In this document: piece after piece, positions 9,070 to 20,669 of the stretch
Layout: every line of letters begins with the position of its first letter
How positions within the stretch are numbered: the stretch's first letter is position 1
Source of the DNA: VFZN01 sp963709325
Lineage (GTDB): Bacteria; Acidobacteriota; Vicinamibacteria; Vicinamibacterales; UBA2999
Direction of reading: 5' to 3'
Assembly: GCA_963709325.1 (NCBI GenBank)
Contig: CAVPVV010000004.1
Span: 248,001 to 312,000, forward strand
Length of the DNA stretch: 64,000 nt
The notes under the pieces: generated by a model
What the model was told of the DNA's origin: nothing
What the model saw: the letters and a program-made list of their open reading frames with translations, nothing else
Databases searched by the model: none
Position numbers and translations under genes: made by a program

Positions 9070-9487
9070 CTGATTTTGCTGAGACAAGTGTGTCTGGCTC
9101 GACTGACCGTAACGCAACCGTCACGGGATCGAGCCTGCCTGTACCGAGGAGAAGGGGGGGGTCGGGGAGGCGAATCCTAAGACGCGGTTTTTTCCGTTGC
9201 GCGTCGATGGTGCCGAGACGGGCGGCTGTCCGCCGGTGTGGCACCGGTCCGCACGCCGACTTGATTCATGCAGACCCCGCCCATCACCAGCCCGCCCGGC
9301 CCCGAGAGTGCCCCGTCTGCGTCGGCCAGTCGAGTCCTGGGCGCAATCGACGACGGGGGCCGGTATCGGTCGGCAAGGCCAATGCGCCGCGTTCGGCTTG
9401 CCCTGCCCCGCGTTCGAGACACGGGCAAGGCTGCGCCGACGATCTTCGAGTCCGGGCAAGGGCCACCGGTCCGGAACGGACGCGGCG

Positions 9488-9686
9488 CTGAGCACACCGC
9501 CGCCGCCCTCAGCCCTCCGGGTAACGCCTGGGGTAACCGGGTCCGGCCATCGGGTGCGCGTGGTCGCCGGACAGGACGGCGACGTCACCGTAGCTCTCAG
9601 ATCTGCTCCCCTTCTGCCGTTGGTTTGCCCCCGTGGCGGCCACGAGCTTCCTCGCGGCGGATCTCGCCGGGCTAAGTGCTCGCGAC
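9488..9686. repeat. Diverged ~200-bp dispersed repeat, copy 1
   Basis: Aligns along its whole length with 11294-11494 in the same orientation, sharing blocks such as CTGAGCACACCGCCGCCGCC, GGTAACGCCTGGGGTAACCG, GTGCGCGTGGTCGCC and CACGAGCTTCCT. No conserved reading frame explains the similarity; indels between copies break all frames. The surrounding 9049-9812 otherwise shows no convincing gene. Confidence 0.7.
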
Positions 9687-9812
9687 TGTGGAACAGAGGA
9701 TTGCATGACTGGACAACTGTCCTGGACAGCATTTGGACATGTCCAGCACCAGGACTGGACGGACAGCCCCTTCTTTAGAAGGGCTGTCCTGTCCGGTGGG
9801 GTCGTCCGGTGC

Positions 9813-10217
9813 CTATTTCATCGGAAACCCGGCGTGGAGCACAAGCTGCCATCGCCCATCTCGCTTCACGTACGTGCGGACCATCCGGTTACGACCGCCG
9901 TTCGTGGCGCCCACCACGGTAGCGGCGTCGCCATAGACCTTGATGTCCGCCTGCTCCAGTGTCGGCACGCCTTCGGCGGTCGGAATGGCCTTCAACCGAT
10001 CCTGCTTACTCCAGATGCTGCCGTCTGCGTTGACCCACCGAAGGTCGTCTGCAATGAACCGCTCGTAGGCTTTGACATCCTTGGCGGCGGCAGCCGCGCG
10101 AGCGCCGTCCATCACCTTCCGCACTTCGCTCGCAGCATCCTGCCGAGCGCCGAGCGCGACTGCACCCAGCAATCCCACGACGAGAGCGACTACGACGCGA
10201 CGAGTGAGGATACGCAT
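9813..10217 (-). CDS. Secreted SnoaL/DUF4440-like (NTF2 fold) protein
   Basis: 134 residues with a cleavable signal peptide (MRILTRRVVVALVVGLLGAV). The mature part has the DUF4440 pattern: a helix with VMDGARAAAAAKD, then FIADDLRWVNADG, a strand-turn-strand region with KVYGDAATVVG, and a final RDGRWQLVLHAGF. NTF2-fold proteins of this kind are small periplasmic ligand-binding proteins or enzymes with no single function. The gene lies 48 bp 3' of a related but frameshifted gene on the same strand, so the pair looks like a tandem duplication. Confidence 0.75.
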   Translation of the reverse strand: MRILTRRVVVALVVGLLGAVALGARQDAASEVRKVMDGARAAAAAKDVKAYERFIADDLRWVNADGSIWSKQDRLKAIPTAEGVPTLEQADIKVYGDAATVVGATNGGRNRMVRTYVKRDGRWQLVLHAGFPMK

Positions 10218-10265
10218 CGATCTTCCTCCTCGGAGTCGGGCGACTCCATTGACCGAGGGCTAGCG

Positions 10266-10680
10266 CTATTTCGCGGTTCGTGGCGAGACGTGGACGCTCG
10301 CTGCTTTCCACTGGCCGTTCTGCTTTACCCAGACAGCCGTCACTGTCGTCGGTTCCCCCTGCGGGTTCGTCGCCGAGGTCGTTTCGATCACGGTGTCGCC
10401 ATAGACACGGACTTTGTAGTCGGCGGGCAGTGGGGGTTCCATCCCTGGCTTGCCGCCTTTGATGAGAGCGGCAACCTCGGACTTTACATGCACAGCGCCA
10501 TCCGGCGTGACCAAGATGAAATCGTCCGTGACGTACAGAACCCCACGCTTGCCCGTCAGCGCTGAACATCGCCTTCATGGAGCTATCTCGGGTCTTCTTC
10601 CAATCGGCGGGCGGGCCGCTCTGCGCCGAGGCCAACGAGGCGAGGCAGGCGAACGCTACAGCAGTCAACAGCATACGCAT
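10266..10680 (-). pseudogene. Secreted DUF4440-like protein, frameshifted paralogue
   Basis: The N-terminal part (MRMLLTAVAFACLASLASAQ signal peptide, then a helix) is in one frame from 10680. The C-terminal part (VLYVTDDFILVTPDGAVHV, KVRVYGDTVIETTSATN, KQNGQWKAASVHVS) is in another, from about 10535 to 10266. Removing one G in the GTGGGGTT run near 10540 (coding strand) restores a single ~137-residue protein like its downstream neighbour. It is either a recent pseudogene or an indel in the assembly. Confidence 0.7.
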
Positions 10681-12004
10681 AGAGACCTCCTCCCTGTCTG
10701 CGCGAAAAGCTATCTCAACGGCAGGCGCATTCGCAAGATGTCAGGCGCTGGGCGGCGTCTCGAGTTCGGAGTCCTGCACCCAGCCCTTCGCCAGGAACAG
10801 CACCCGCGTGTCCTCGGCCAACTCGGCAGGCGCGCCTGCCAGGCCCTGTGGGATGCGATTGCGGCCGAGTACCGCAGCGCCGAGAACACCCCTCCGGCGG
10901 ATGACGACGTGCCGCCCGCACATCCAGGTGACTAGATGGGCGGTTTCCTAGACCGGCTCGACCAGAGGCGCGCCATCGCCACGAGGCGAGCGATGAGCGT
11001 GAACGGTTCGATTCTGGCGACGGCAAGGCTGGGATGTGGCATCGGTGGCGGACGGCGGACAGGAAGCGTGACGGGAGCGTCGAGACCTCTGCGGTGCGGG
11101 TCTCGCCGGCATGATCGAGAACGCGAGCATTTTCCCGCCGGCGGGATCAGCCACCGGCAGCAGGGGCCACGGGACGCACCCCGGTCAATCGCTCTACTGG
11201 ACCCGAGGCGATCCGATGTCGGCGGTGCCCAACTGACTGGCCCTCACCTGCTCCGCTGAGAAGATCGACGCCGACTCGCTGATACGGAAGGGGCTGAGCA
11301 CACCGCCGCCGCCCCCCAAGCCCACGGGGTAACGCCTGGGGTAACCGGGTGCCGCCTTCCGGTGCGCGTGGTCGCCCTCGGGACGGCGGACGTCACCGTG
11401 GCTCTCGGACGTGCCCCCCCTTTGCGGTGGTTTTGCACCCTTGGCGGACACGAGCTTCCTGGCTGCGGATGTCGCCGGGCCAACTGCTCGCGACAGGTGC
11501 CGGTTCGGAACGGCGACCGTGTTCGGTGCGCCTGCGCGGTCCGAACGGTGCGCGAGGTCTGATAACCGTGCTTCTGTTCACCTCCCCGCGCTTATCGTGA
11601 CTATCGTCCGAGCGCGGTACGTTCAAGCTAGCGCGCGGTCATAGGTCCTCCCTTTCCGCCTCGAGTGGGCGGCCATTCACAAGTCGAATACATCGGAAGC
11701 GCAGACGCGAGTCCATTGGACCATGGTATGGGTCCACGAGGAATCCTCATCGCATGGGTGATCGCCGATCAGCAGTCTTCACGTCACTGCCAGATAGACG
11801 CCCCCCCTGCATGCGCAACCCGACGTCGAAACACAGGTTGCTCTTCGACCGCTTGTTGATCCAGCAGGCAAAAACCGGCGCCCGACGGTTCGCGATCGAG
11901 AACGGCAGCGATGCGCCAACCAGGAACGACAACGCCGGCTGAATCAGGTGGTGGAGCGAGCGAGGCGGCCCGCGCAACCGGAGGTGTCTCAGGCAACGAC
12001 GCCG
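10681..12004. other. 1.3-kb stretch without a convincing gene
   Basis: Open frames here are short, overlapping on both strands and of Arg/Pro-rich shadow composition. The one recognisable structure is the second copy of the ~200-bp dispersed repeat at 11294-11494. No tRNA, IS end or terminator was recognised. Confidence 0.45.
11294..11494. repeat. Diverged ~200-bp dispersed repeat, copy 2
   Basis: Direct copy of 9488-9686, about 1.8 kb away, alignable end to end with substitutions and small indels. Both copies carry the same GTAACGCCTGGGGTAACCGG core. Spacing and divergence suggest an old intergenic repeat family rather than a recent duplication. Confidence 0.7.
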
Positions 12005-13297
12005 TCACGGGCGGGCCTCGTGGCCCCTCTCGACGGCGCGCGCCGTCCGGGCGTTGACTCGAGCGGCGATGGCATCGCGCTCCAGCCGGATCGTGGCGAC
12101 GGCTGAGACAAGACGACCGGCGACGCCGGCATCCTTCAATCCTGTCCCGCTCATCAAGCACAGTACGCGATCGGCGGGTCCGACGACACCGTCACCGACC
12201 AGCCGCTTCAGAGCGGCGAGCGTGGTGGCCGCGGCTGGCTCTACGAACAGGCCCTCGGTGTTCGCCAGGGCCGCCTCCATCGCGAGTGTCTCCGCGTCCG
12301 GCACCGCCACCGCCGTGCCGCCAGAGTCGCGGACCGCTGGCAGCGCCACATGGGCGTCGAATACTACGTCGTCGGCAATCGCGCCCGCCACAGTGTCCAT
12401 CCCGGGCCAGCGCGTGGCCAGCGCTTCCTGCGCCGTTCGATCCAGGCGGATCGCGTCCACGAACGGCGCGCAGCCGGCGGCCTGCACGCCGACCAGCCGC
12501 GGCAGGCGGGACACCAGGCGGAGCGCGCGAAGATCGAGGAACCCACGCCAGACGCTGCCGATGTTGCCACCGCCGCCGACCGGCACGATCATCCAGTCCG
12601 GCAGGTCGAACGAAAGCGACTCAGCGATCTCGTAGGCGATCGTCTTCGCGCCCTCGAGTGTGAACGGATTGTAGATGGCCGCGGTCGAGACCAGGTACCA
12701 ACCGAACTCGTCGCACGCCCATTGCAGCAACTCGAAGATGTCGCTGGGCGAATCGTGGTCGATGCGAAACACCTCCGCGCCGTACATCTGCGCCTGCAGG
12801 ATCTTCTCCGGCGGCGCGCTGCGCGGGACGAAGATCTTCGCGTCAAGTCCGGCTCGCGCGGCATAGGCTGCGGCCGCGGCGCCGACGTTGCCAGACGACT
12901 GCACGGCGACCACGCGCTTGCCGAGCTCGATGGCCCGCGAGACTCCGACCGCCAGCATGCGGTCCTTGAACGATCCGGTCGGATTGCGCGTCTCGTCCTT
13001 CAGCAGGAGCGTGCCGACGCCGATCGACGCGCCGAGTCTCGGCGCCGCCAGCAGCGGCGTGTTCCCTTCGCCTAGCGACACGACGGCGCGGCGATCGCGG
13101 ACGGGCAGAAGGTCGAACCAGGCCCACACCCCCGGCAGGTCGCGATTGCGCAGCATCGCCGGCGCCCGCCCGGCCATCGGGCTCAGATCGACGTCGACGC
13201 GAAACGGTCCGTCGCACGTCGCGCAACGCGTCGCGTCGGCGTCGGTGCCGTGCTGCCGTCCACACCATGCGCAGTGCAGCGTGAACTTGTCGGTCAC
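12005..13297 (-). CDS. thrC: Threonine synthase
   Basis: PLP enzyme converting O-phospho-L-homoserine to threonine. I start at the GTG at 13297, which overlaps the permease stop by four bases (GTGA) and gives 430 residues. The N-terminus has a zinc-ribbon-like pair (CAWC ... CATC, about residues 9-28), common in this subgroup. The PLP lysine is K111 in TGSFKDRM; SSGNVG (phosphate loop), VPVGGGGNIG and LMSGTGLKD are also present. Overlap with the upstream amino-acid permease implies translational coupling and a joint role in threonine or related amino-acid metabolism. It lies inside the island, so it may be an extra copy. Confidence 0.88.
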   Translation of the reverse strand: MTDKFTLHCAWCGRQHGTDADATRCATCDGPFRVDVDLSPMAGRAPAMLRNRDLPGVWAWFDLLPVRDRRAVVSLGEGNTPLLAAPRLGASIGVGTLLLKDETRNPTGSFKDRMLAVGVSRAIELGKRVVAVQSSGNVGAAAAAYAARAGLDAKIFVPRSAPPEKILQAQMYGAEVFRIDHDSPSDIFELLQWACDEFGWYLVSTAAIYNPFTLEGAKTIAYEIAESLSFDLPDWMIVPVGGGGNIGSVWRGFLDLRALRLVSRLPRLVGVQAAGCAPFVDAIRLDRTAQEALATRWPGMDTVAGAIADDVVFDAHVALPAVRDSGGTAVAVPDAETLAMEAALANTEGLFVEPAAATTLAALKRLVGDGVVGPADRVLCLMSGTGLKDAGVAGRLVSAVATIRLERDAIAARVNARTARAVERGHEARP

Positions 13298-14634
13298 GCC
13301 GGCGGCCTTCGCGAGCGGATGTAGAGCGGCACGCCGATCGCCAGTAAGCCCAGGCCCATCAGCGCACTGCGCGCCGATTCCATCAGGGTGTTGACCACGA
13401 ACGCGAACGACACGACCGCGAACACAATGACGGTCAGCGGATAGCCGGATACGCGATAGGGCCGCTCCCACTCCGGATGCGTGTGCCTCAGGACCATGAC
13501 CGAGAGCACCACCATAGTGAAGAAGATCCAGTTCGCAAACTGCGACATGGTGATGAGGTGCTCATATCCACCCGTCAGTGTGAGGAGTCCCGCCCAGGAG
13601 GCGAGCGCCCAGATGGCGTTGGCGGGCGTGTGGTATCGCGGATGAATCGCGGCGAGCGCCGGAAGCAGCTGCCCGTCCCTGGCCATGGCGAAGAACACGC
13701 GCGGCCCGGCCAGCACGTTCGCCGAGATGGCGCCGACGATGGAGCACAGGATGACCACGGTGATGAGCGTTGCGCCGAGCGGGCCGATCATTGCCGACAT
13801 CGCGTCGGCCGCCACCCGACCGGACGAGGCGATGCGAGGTTGCCCGAGCACGAAGATGTAAGCGACGTTCGCGGCCACGTAGACCAGCACGACGACGAAG
13901 ATGCCCAGAAGGATGCTGCGCGGCACGTTGCGTTGCGGGTTGTCGATTTCGCCGGCCACGAAGCCCACGAAATGCCAGCCGTCGTAGGCGAAGAGCGTCG
14001 AGACCATCGCCACGCCCAGGGCCGACATGACACTGGAGGACAGCTGCGCCGGCGCGAGCGGCAGGAAGTGCGCCGTGTCGCCGCGTCCGGTGGCGATGGC
14101 CAGACCGACGAGGCCAGCGAGGCCGGCCACTTTGAGCACGGTGAACAGGTTCTGCACGCCTGCGCCCTGCTTCACGCCCCTGGCATTGATGAACCCGAGG
14201 CCGAGGAGGACCGCGATACCGAGCGACTTCTCCTCCCAGAGTGTCAGCGGCACGAACTGTTTGAGATACAGCAGGAACGCGCTGCTCAGCGCCGCGAGCG
14301 ATCCCGGAATGACGACAAGCATGATCGTCCAGCCGTACAGGAACGCCCAGAACGGGCCGTAGGCCTCGCGCATGTAGACGTAGAGTCCGCCGGACTGCGG
14401 CAGCATCGTCCCCAGTTCGGCGAGCGCCAGCGCCCCACAGAGCACGAGAAGTCCGGAGAACGTCCAGATGAAGAGGACCAGGCCAGGCTCGGGCACATGT
14501 CGAGCGATGAGGCTCGGGACGACGAAGATCCCCGAGCCGATGACCCCGCCCACGAGCAAGGCGGCGCCGTCGAAGAGCGTCAGCTTGCGGGGCAGCTCGC
14601 TCGGAGCCGTTGGGGGCGCCACGGGGCGCATCAT
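13294..14634 (-). CDS. APC-family amino-acid permease
   Basis: About 445 residues if started at one of the two adjacent ATGs near 14634. The first membrane helix carries the APC substrate-binding signature GGVIGSGIFVVP, followed by about twelve hydrophobic segments, including LALAELGTMLPQSGGLYVYM with the conserved Gly-rich turn and the EAYGPFWAFLYGW segment typical of LAT/SteT-like exchangers. It should move amino acids across the inner membrane. Its stop overlaps the thrC start, so the two form an operon; substrate specificity cannot be read from the sequence. Confidence 0.85.
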   Translation of the reverse strand: MMRPVAPPTAPSELPRKLTLFDGAALLVGGVIGSGIFVVPSLIARHVPEPGLVLFIWTFSGLLVLCGALALAELGTMLPQSGGLYVYMREAYGPFWAFLYGWTIMLVVIPGSLAALSSAFLLYLKQFVPLTLWEEKSLGIAVLLGLGFINARGVKQGAGVQNLFTVLKVAGLAGLVGLAIATGRGDTAHFLPLAPAQLSSSVMSALGVAMVSTLFAYDGWHFVGFVAGEIDNPQRNVPRSILLGIFVVVLVYVAANVAYIFVLGQPRIASSGRVAADAMSAMIGPLGATLITVVILCSIVGAISANVLAGPRVFFAMARDGQLLPALAAIHPRYHTPANAIWALASWAGLLTLTGGYEHLITMSQFANWIFFTMVVLSVMVLRHTHPEWERPYRVSGYPLTVIVFAVVSFAFVVNTLMESARSALMGLGLLAIGVPLYIRSRRPPA

Positions 14635-14794
14635 ATGCGAAGGGAGTCGGCAACAGCGCCGGGCGGCCACCTCACCAGGCGACGTTCATGCCACGTCCGC
14701 AGGCCCCGTGGCGTGTCCCGAGAAGTTCGGGCGCCCCGTTCAGGTCTCTGACTAACTTTAGGCGCCTGACTGCGGCCCGTACCCGCCGGTCACC

Positions 14795-14800
14795 TATAAT
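14795..14800 (+). promoter_or_regulatory. Candidate -10 box of the kinase gene
   Basis: A perfect TATAAT lies 15 bp before the ATG at 14815, in the gap between the divergent permease and kinase genes. No good -35 hexamer is visible at 16-18 bp. A transcript from here would have a very short leader. Confidence 0.35.
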
Positions 14801-14814
14801 GCCGGACCAATTAG

Positions 14815-16328
<1,514 letters not shown>

Positions 16329-16778
16329 GCGCGGGAGGTCGCGCTGGGCTCGGGCCGGCCGTGTGTGCTCGGCTCCTTTGCTGAACACGCGCGCCACCAA
16401 CGAATCACTATTGACGGGGGGATGTGCCGGCGACTCTCATGACCATTCCTTACATCCTGAACGAGGGCACCAAGACAGCGTTTGGTGGCGGCCGCGCCTC
16501 TGGGGAACTTCACCCTGGCAGTGGAGGACCCCAGCACTTTCGGTTCGCGCCTGGCCGGTACGACGATGCCACACCGAGGAAGCCGGATTCGCCGGCCCTC
16601 GCCTGGCGACAAGACCTCGATGATCGCGTGGCCTCACGCACGGTGGCCGGCTACCGTCGAGCGCGCGGCCCGTCAGAATGCCTCACCATCGTCGTCGGCG
16701 GCCGCCGCGTCGGAGTCGGACGACTGCCGGATTCCATGCGGTCGGGCCGTCGCGCGCCACGAGTCGATGCCACACGGC
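16329..16778. other. No convincing gene
   Basis: A possible plus-strand frame from about 16439 starts reasonably (MTIPYILNEGTKTAFGGG) but then turns Arg-rich and matches nothing I know. A segment near 16645-16710 resembles 21235-21300 at base level, a further hint of old repeats in the island. Confidence 0.35.
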
Positions 16779-18958
16779 CTACGGCACGACGATGGTGACT
16801 TCGTTAGAAACGAAGCCTAGTCCGAGCGCACTCGTGGCCACGATGCGGACGTAATAGGTGCCGGCCGGTACGCCGGGGGCGACGAACGCGAGCGGCGCGG
16901 ACGGCAGCAGGAGCACGGCCGCATTCGACAGGCCGGGCGCGGTGCCTGCCTGGAGTTGATAGCCCGTCACCGCTGCGCCCGTGGCCGGCAGTGTCCAGGC
17001 CAGGAAGACGCTCCGGTCGCCTCCGACGCTGCTGGTGAGGACGGGCGGCCCTGGCGGCGGCGGGCCGACCACGACGCGCAGATCGGGCGTGGGCGGCCCC
17101 GTCCCCGACGCATTGCGCGCGCGCACGCGCACGTAGTAGCTGCCGTTGGGGACGGGGGCGTGAGGAAGCTCGTCGCCGCGGTGCCCGTCGCAAAGTTCGC
17201 GAGATCGGTCGCGCCCACGGCGGTGCCCGCCTCGAGGACATAGGTGCCAACGGGCGCGACCGCGGCATTCGCGGGCGCCGTCCAGGCGATCACGAACGTG
17301 TTGCCGGTCACGGTGGCGCCGAGGCCCAGGGGAGCCGTCGGCACCGGTGTTGGCGCCACCACCACCACAATCTCGTTGGACGGGACCGTCGTCCCGGCGA
17401 CGGCCGCTATGACGCGCACGTAGTAGGTGCCATCGGGGGCCGGCACCTGGACGGAGGTGCGGACGCCCAGCGGCTGGGCGGCGATGGGTGCCCCGTCTGG
17501 CGACAGGCTGGCGACCACGGTGTAACCCGTCGGCGCCGGTCCCGTCGCCGGCGCGCTCCACGAGAGCGTCACGTCGGGCCGCGTCACCACGGCGGGCAGC
17601 AGCGCGGGCGCGGCCGGCGCGTGGGCGTACGCGGCCCGGACGATCACGTTCGAGAGCTGACCGGACATCCAGATGGCGACCGCCGCCCCAGCATCATTCA
17701 TCCCGACATGCACGGCGACAGCGTTGAACGCTGACGGATCGAGATCGACAATACCCGTCCACGCCGCCGCACTGGCGCTGTAGAACGACGCCTGCGCCGC
17801 GTATCCGCGAGCCCCGCCAAGATAGCGCGTACCAACCGGCGACGGCATCCCCACCGCTCGTCATCACGATCTTCGGATATTTGACCACCCGATTGCCGTC
17901 CGGCCCGGAGAGATCATGCGGGGCGCTCCAGGTCGCGGCGCTCGCGCGATACCGGGCGGTCTGCAGGATGTCGTTTCGGGTCCAGATCGCCATCGCGTTG
18001 CCGCTGCCATCCATCGCCACCTGCACATCGGTCGCGTGGCGCGTGCCTGGCCCAGACAGGTCGACGCTCGGGCCCCAGGTACCGGATAGCGCTGAGAACC
18101 GCGCTGTTTCGATGGTCGCAAACTGATTCGGATCCGCGTGGACAAGTTCCCAGGCCGCCATGGCGTTTCCGGCGGTGTCCACCGCGACGGCTGGGAAAAC
18201 GACGCCCGTATCAGTGCGGGATGCCGACACCGTCGTGGTCAGGCCCCAGGCCCCGGTTGATCCCGTCCACTGAGCCGACTGGATCTCGCTTCGCCCGCTC
18301 GCCTCGATGTGCCCCCAGACCAAAAAGGCTCCCCCACCGGCCGCCACCGCGAGCACCGGCCCCCGCTCAGGGGATCCCCGCGGGTGCCGACAGGTCCGGG
18401 CTCGGCGTCCAGACCCCGGCCTGGCCGCTGTAGCGCGCGGCTTGTACGACGCCGTCGTTCAGGCGACGCCAGGCGGCAAACGCATTGCCCTGGGCATCCA
18501 TGGCCACGGTCGGCAGACCGGCGGGTTGCTGAGGGGAGGACAGCGTCGCCGGGGCGCTCCAGGTACCCGTCGTCACGGAGTACAGCCCCACCTGGACGTG
18601 GGAGACGGCACCTAATCGCCTTCCAGACCGCCACCGCATTGCCCACGGCATCCACCGCAACGTGTGGCTCTCCCGCGTACACACCTGGTGCCGAGAGATC
18701 GACGGCCGTGCTCCACGAGCCGGTTGCCGCATTGAAGCGGGCGGCGCGTATGACCGTGATGGGTCACTCCCCGCAACCCAGATAGCCAAGGCGTTTCCGC
18801 TCGCATCCACGACCACGTCTGATACGCCACCAGTCCGCCACTGACGTGGGCGGCGACCAGAGGCCTTGCGCGGTCGCGTTCCCGGCCGCTGCGGTGTGCA
18901 GCGCGCCGACGACAATCCCGATGACGACGAGCCGAGCGGAGTCCCTGCTCGAGAACAC
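16779..18958 (-). pseudogene. Large secreted repeat protein with fibronectin type III domains, multiply frameshifted
   Basis: Pieces of one ~720-residue protein are spread over all three minus-strand frames. From a GTG at 18958 it begins with a signal-peptide-like segment. At least six ~60-residue repeats follow, with the pattern DxxGNAxAxW and GxWxxxxDLS (probably blades of a beta-propeller). Three fibronectin type III domains come next, each with an AWT/SWSAPA core and a G-x-YYVRV strand, ending SNEVTIVV. At least six frame changes are needed to read it through. As it stands it is non-functional unless the indels are sequencing errors. An extracellular or periplasmic adhesive role is possible, but only inference. 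Confidence 0.65.
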
Positions 18959-19556
18959 CGAGGACCTGCCTTTCTATGGGGCGTGAATCGGACGCGACTA
19001 CTGGCGGAGGAGAGGAGTGATACGGCGCAGTATAGTCCAGGTGGGACTCGGCGAATGCCGTTAAAGTCGTCCTTCCATCGCCGACGATGGTGATGGCGGA
19101 CGATGGACACCATGACCCACTGCCCCGTAACGGCCGTCGCCTGCATTTGTCGGCGGATTTCGAGCCGCACGTGGCGATGGAGCGGCTCGTCGCGATAGGA
19201 GCGCTGCGAGCCTCGCGCTCAGTGCCGTTGTCGTGCCCCGCGTCCCCGATTCGGGCCGTGCCGGTCCGCTCTGAGGGTGCCCCTTGCCACGTAGATCGCG
19301 ACCGGGAGCACTGGCCGTCGGGCACGGGTTCGTTTAGCGCCTGTCATGCGTTATCTCTTTGACATTGCTCAATCGCGCGCCGCATTGCTGGGCGGTTTCG
19401 GTAAAGGGAAATGGCGGGTGTGATCCGCCGGCAACACGGTGACCGGCACTCTTGTGCCTAATGAGGTGTTGCCAAGCGGCCATCATTCGCCGATCTCGTT
19501 CGCCGTAATAGCCAACCCTCGGTTGTCGGAGCTATTAGCTCCCGGAGCGAACACGC
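18959..19556. other. 600-bp stretch without a convincing gene
   Basis: It contains the putative promoter side of the FN3 protein gene and of the plus-strand lipoprotein gene that follows. No RNA gene, repeat or conserved frame was recognised on either strand. Confidence 0.4.
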
Positions 19557-19979
19557 ATGCGAATCCCTCAATCGCCACCACGTCACGCTCACCGGCGTCA
19601 TGGATCTGCGAAACCGTCGTTCGCCGTCGTCCTCCTCACGGTGTTCGCATTGGCTGGTAGCGGTTGCACGAGCCTGCATCCGATAGCCCTGGTCACGACG
19701 GGGGCGCCGGTGGCCACAGTCGGGATCAAGCCAGGGGACGATGTCCGCGTCACGATGCGTGACGGCCGGAAGGCGCGATTCACAGTGGAGAGCGTGGAGC
19801 CCTCGACCGTCATCGCCCGCGGCGGCACAAGATACGCGATGGACGAAATGACGACCTTGGAACGACGATCTTTCAGCGGCGCGAAAACCGCGGGCTACAT
19901 CGCCGGGGTGGGTGCAGCGGCGTTTCTGATCCTGGTGGAAATCGCCGCCGCTTCGGGGGCCCTTGTGCCGTGTTGCTAG
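19557..19979 (+). CDS. Small putative lipoprotein with C-terminal membrane segment
   Basis: 140 residues. A hydrophobic stretch ending in the lipobox-like LAGSGC suggests export and lipidation. The middle (VGIKPGDDVRVTMRDGRKARFTVE) looks like a small beta-rich domain. The C-terminus (GAKTAGYIAGVGAAAFLILVEIAAA) is a second hydrophobic helix. A damaged paralogue of this C-terminal part lies at 20860-20980. The start codon is uncertain because the hydrophobic signal begins only ~20 residues in. Function unknown. Confidence 0.6.
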   Translation: MRIPQSPPRHAHRRHGSAKPSFAVVLLTVFALAGSGCTSLHPIALVTTGAPVATVGIKPGDDVRVTMRDGRKARFTVESVEPSTVIARGGTRYAMDEMTTLERRSFSGAKTAGYIAGVGAAAFLILVEIAAASGALVPCC

Positions 19980-20210
19980 CAGGCTCACGCTGTGTCCATT
20001 GGCTTCAGGAAAACCGAGCCGCCGCCGCGGGAAGGCGTGGTGTGGTTGGTCGTGAAGGACGGCAAGCGCGCCCATGCGGCGATCCGGATGCTCGAGCACG
20101 GTGAGGCTCGCAAGGACACTCGCCGAGGCTCGGGCTGTAACCTTTCGAGGATCGGTCTGTATACGTGAATGGGCCACGCGCGCTGCTGGCCTCTTTGCAG
20201 GGAGCTACCG

Positions 20211-20669
20211 GTGCTGACACCCTCTATTCGACAGTTCAGTGTCCTTGGGATTCTGTCACTTCTATCCGCCTGCACTCCGACGACGCCAACCGGCCAACTT
20301 ATTGAGAGAGAGCTGACGCGCCAGACCGAGGATGCGGTCCGGTCCGCGGCGGGTCCGTGGATGGGCCTCAATCCATCGATCACAATTCGGTTCTCGCTCA
20401 CAGAAGCGCCAAATGGGCAACTGCAGGGTACCGGGCGGATGCGCGAGCCTAATGTGGAAGGCGACGTGCCGATTACCGTGTCCGGTACATACAACCGGCC
20501 GAACCTCTCATTAACCTTCGCGGGGATGGTGTTCGACGGGCACGACGTGTCGGGTACCTTCGGGCCCGAGGTGTACAACTCGTTCGCCGGCGTGAGTGGC
20601 ACGCTGACGCTGACCGGTCAAAATTACGCGAGATCACTGTCTTTGCTGCTGCAGGAGGAGATTCCGTGA
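20211..20669 (+). CDS. Putative lipoprotein, 152 aa
   Basis: I choose the GTG at 20211 because GGAG lies seven bases upstream and the result is a compact lipoprotein signal with lipobox LLSAC. The mature part is beta-rich with repeated short strands (ITIRFSLTEAP, ITVSGTYN, LSLTFAGMV, GTLTLTG), resembling small immunoglobulin-like or lipocalin-like periplasmic domains; no family is recognised. Its stop overlaps a following GTG by four bases, so it was once coupled to the damaged gene downstream. Confidence 0.6.
   Translation: MLTPSIRQFSVLGILSLLSACTPTTPTGQLIERELTRQTEDAVRSAAGPWMGLNPSITIRFSLTEAPNGQLQGTGRMREPNVEGDVPITVSGTYNRPNLSLTFAGMVFDGHDVSGTFGPEVYNSFAGVSGTLTLTGQNYARSLSLLLQEEIP

Noticed and set aside
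13477..14751. 424-codon plus-strand frame opposite the APC permease
   Set aside because: Highly charged Arg/Asp/Glu/His-rich shadow of a membrane protein gene; no domain.
19458..20602. Minus-strand frames opposite the two small lipoprotein genes
   Set aside because: The plus-strand products have lipoprotein signals and ribosome-binding sites; the minus-strand products have none and are Arg/Ser-rich.
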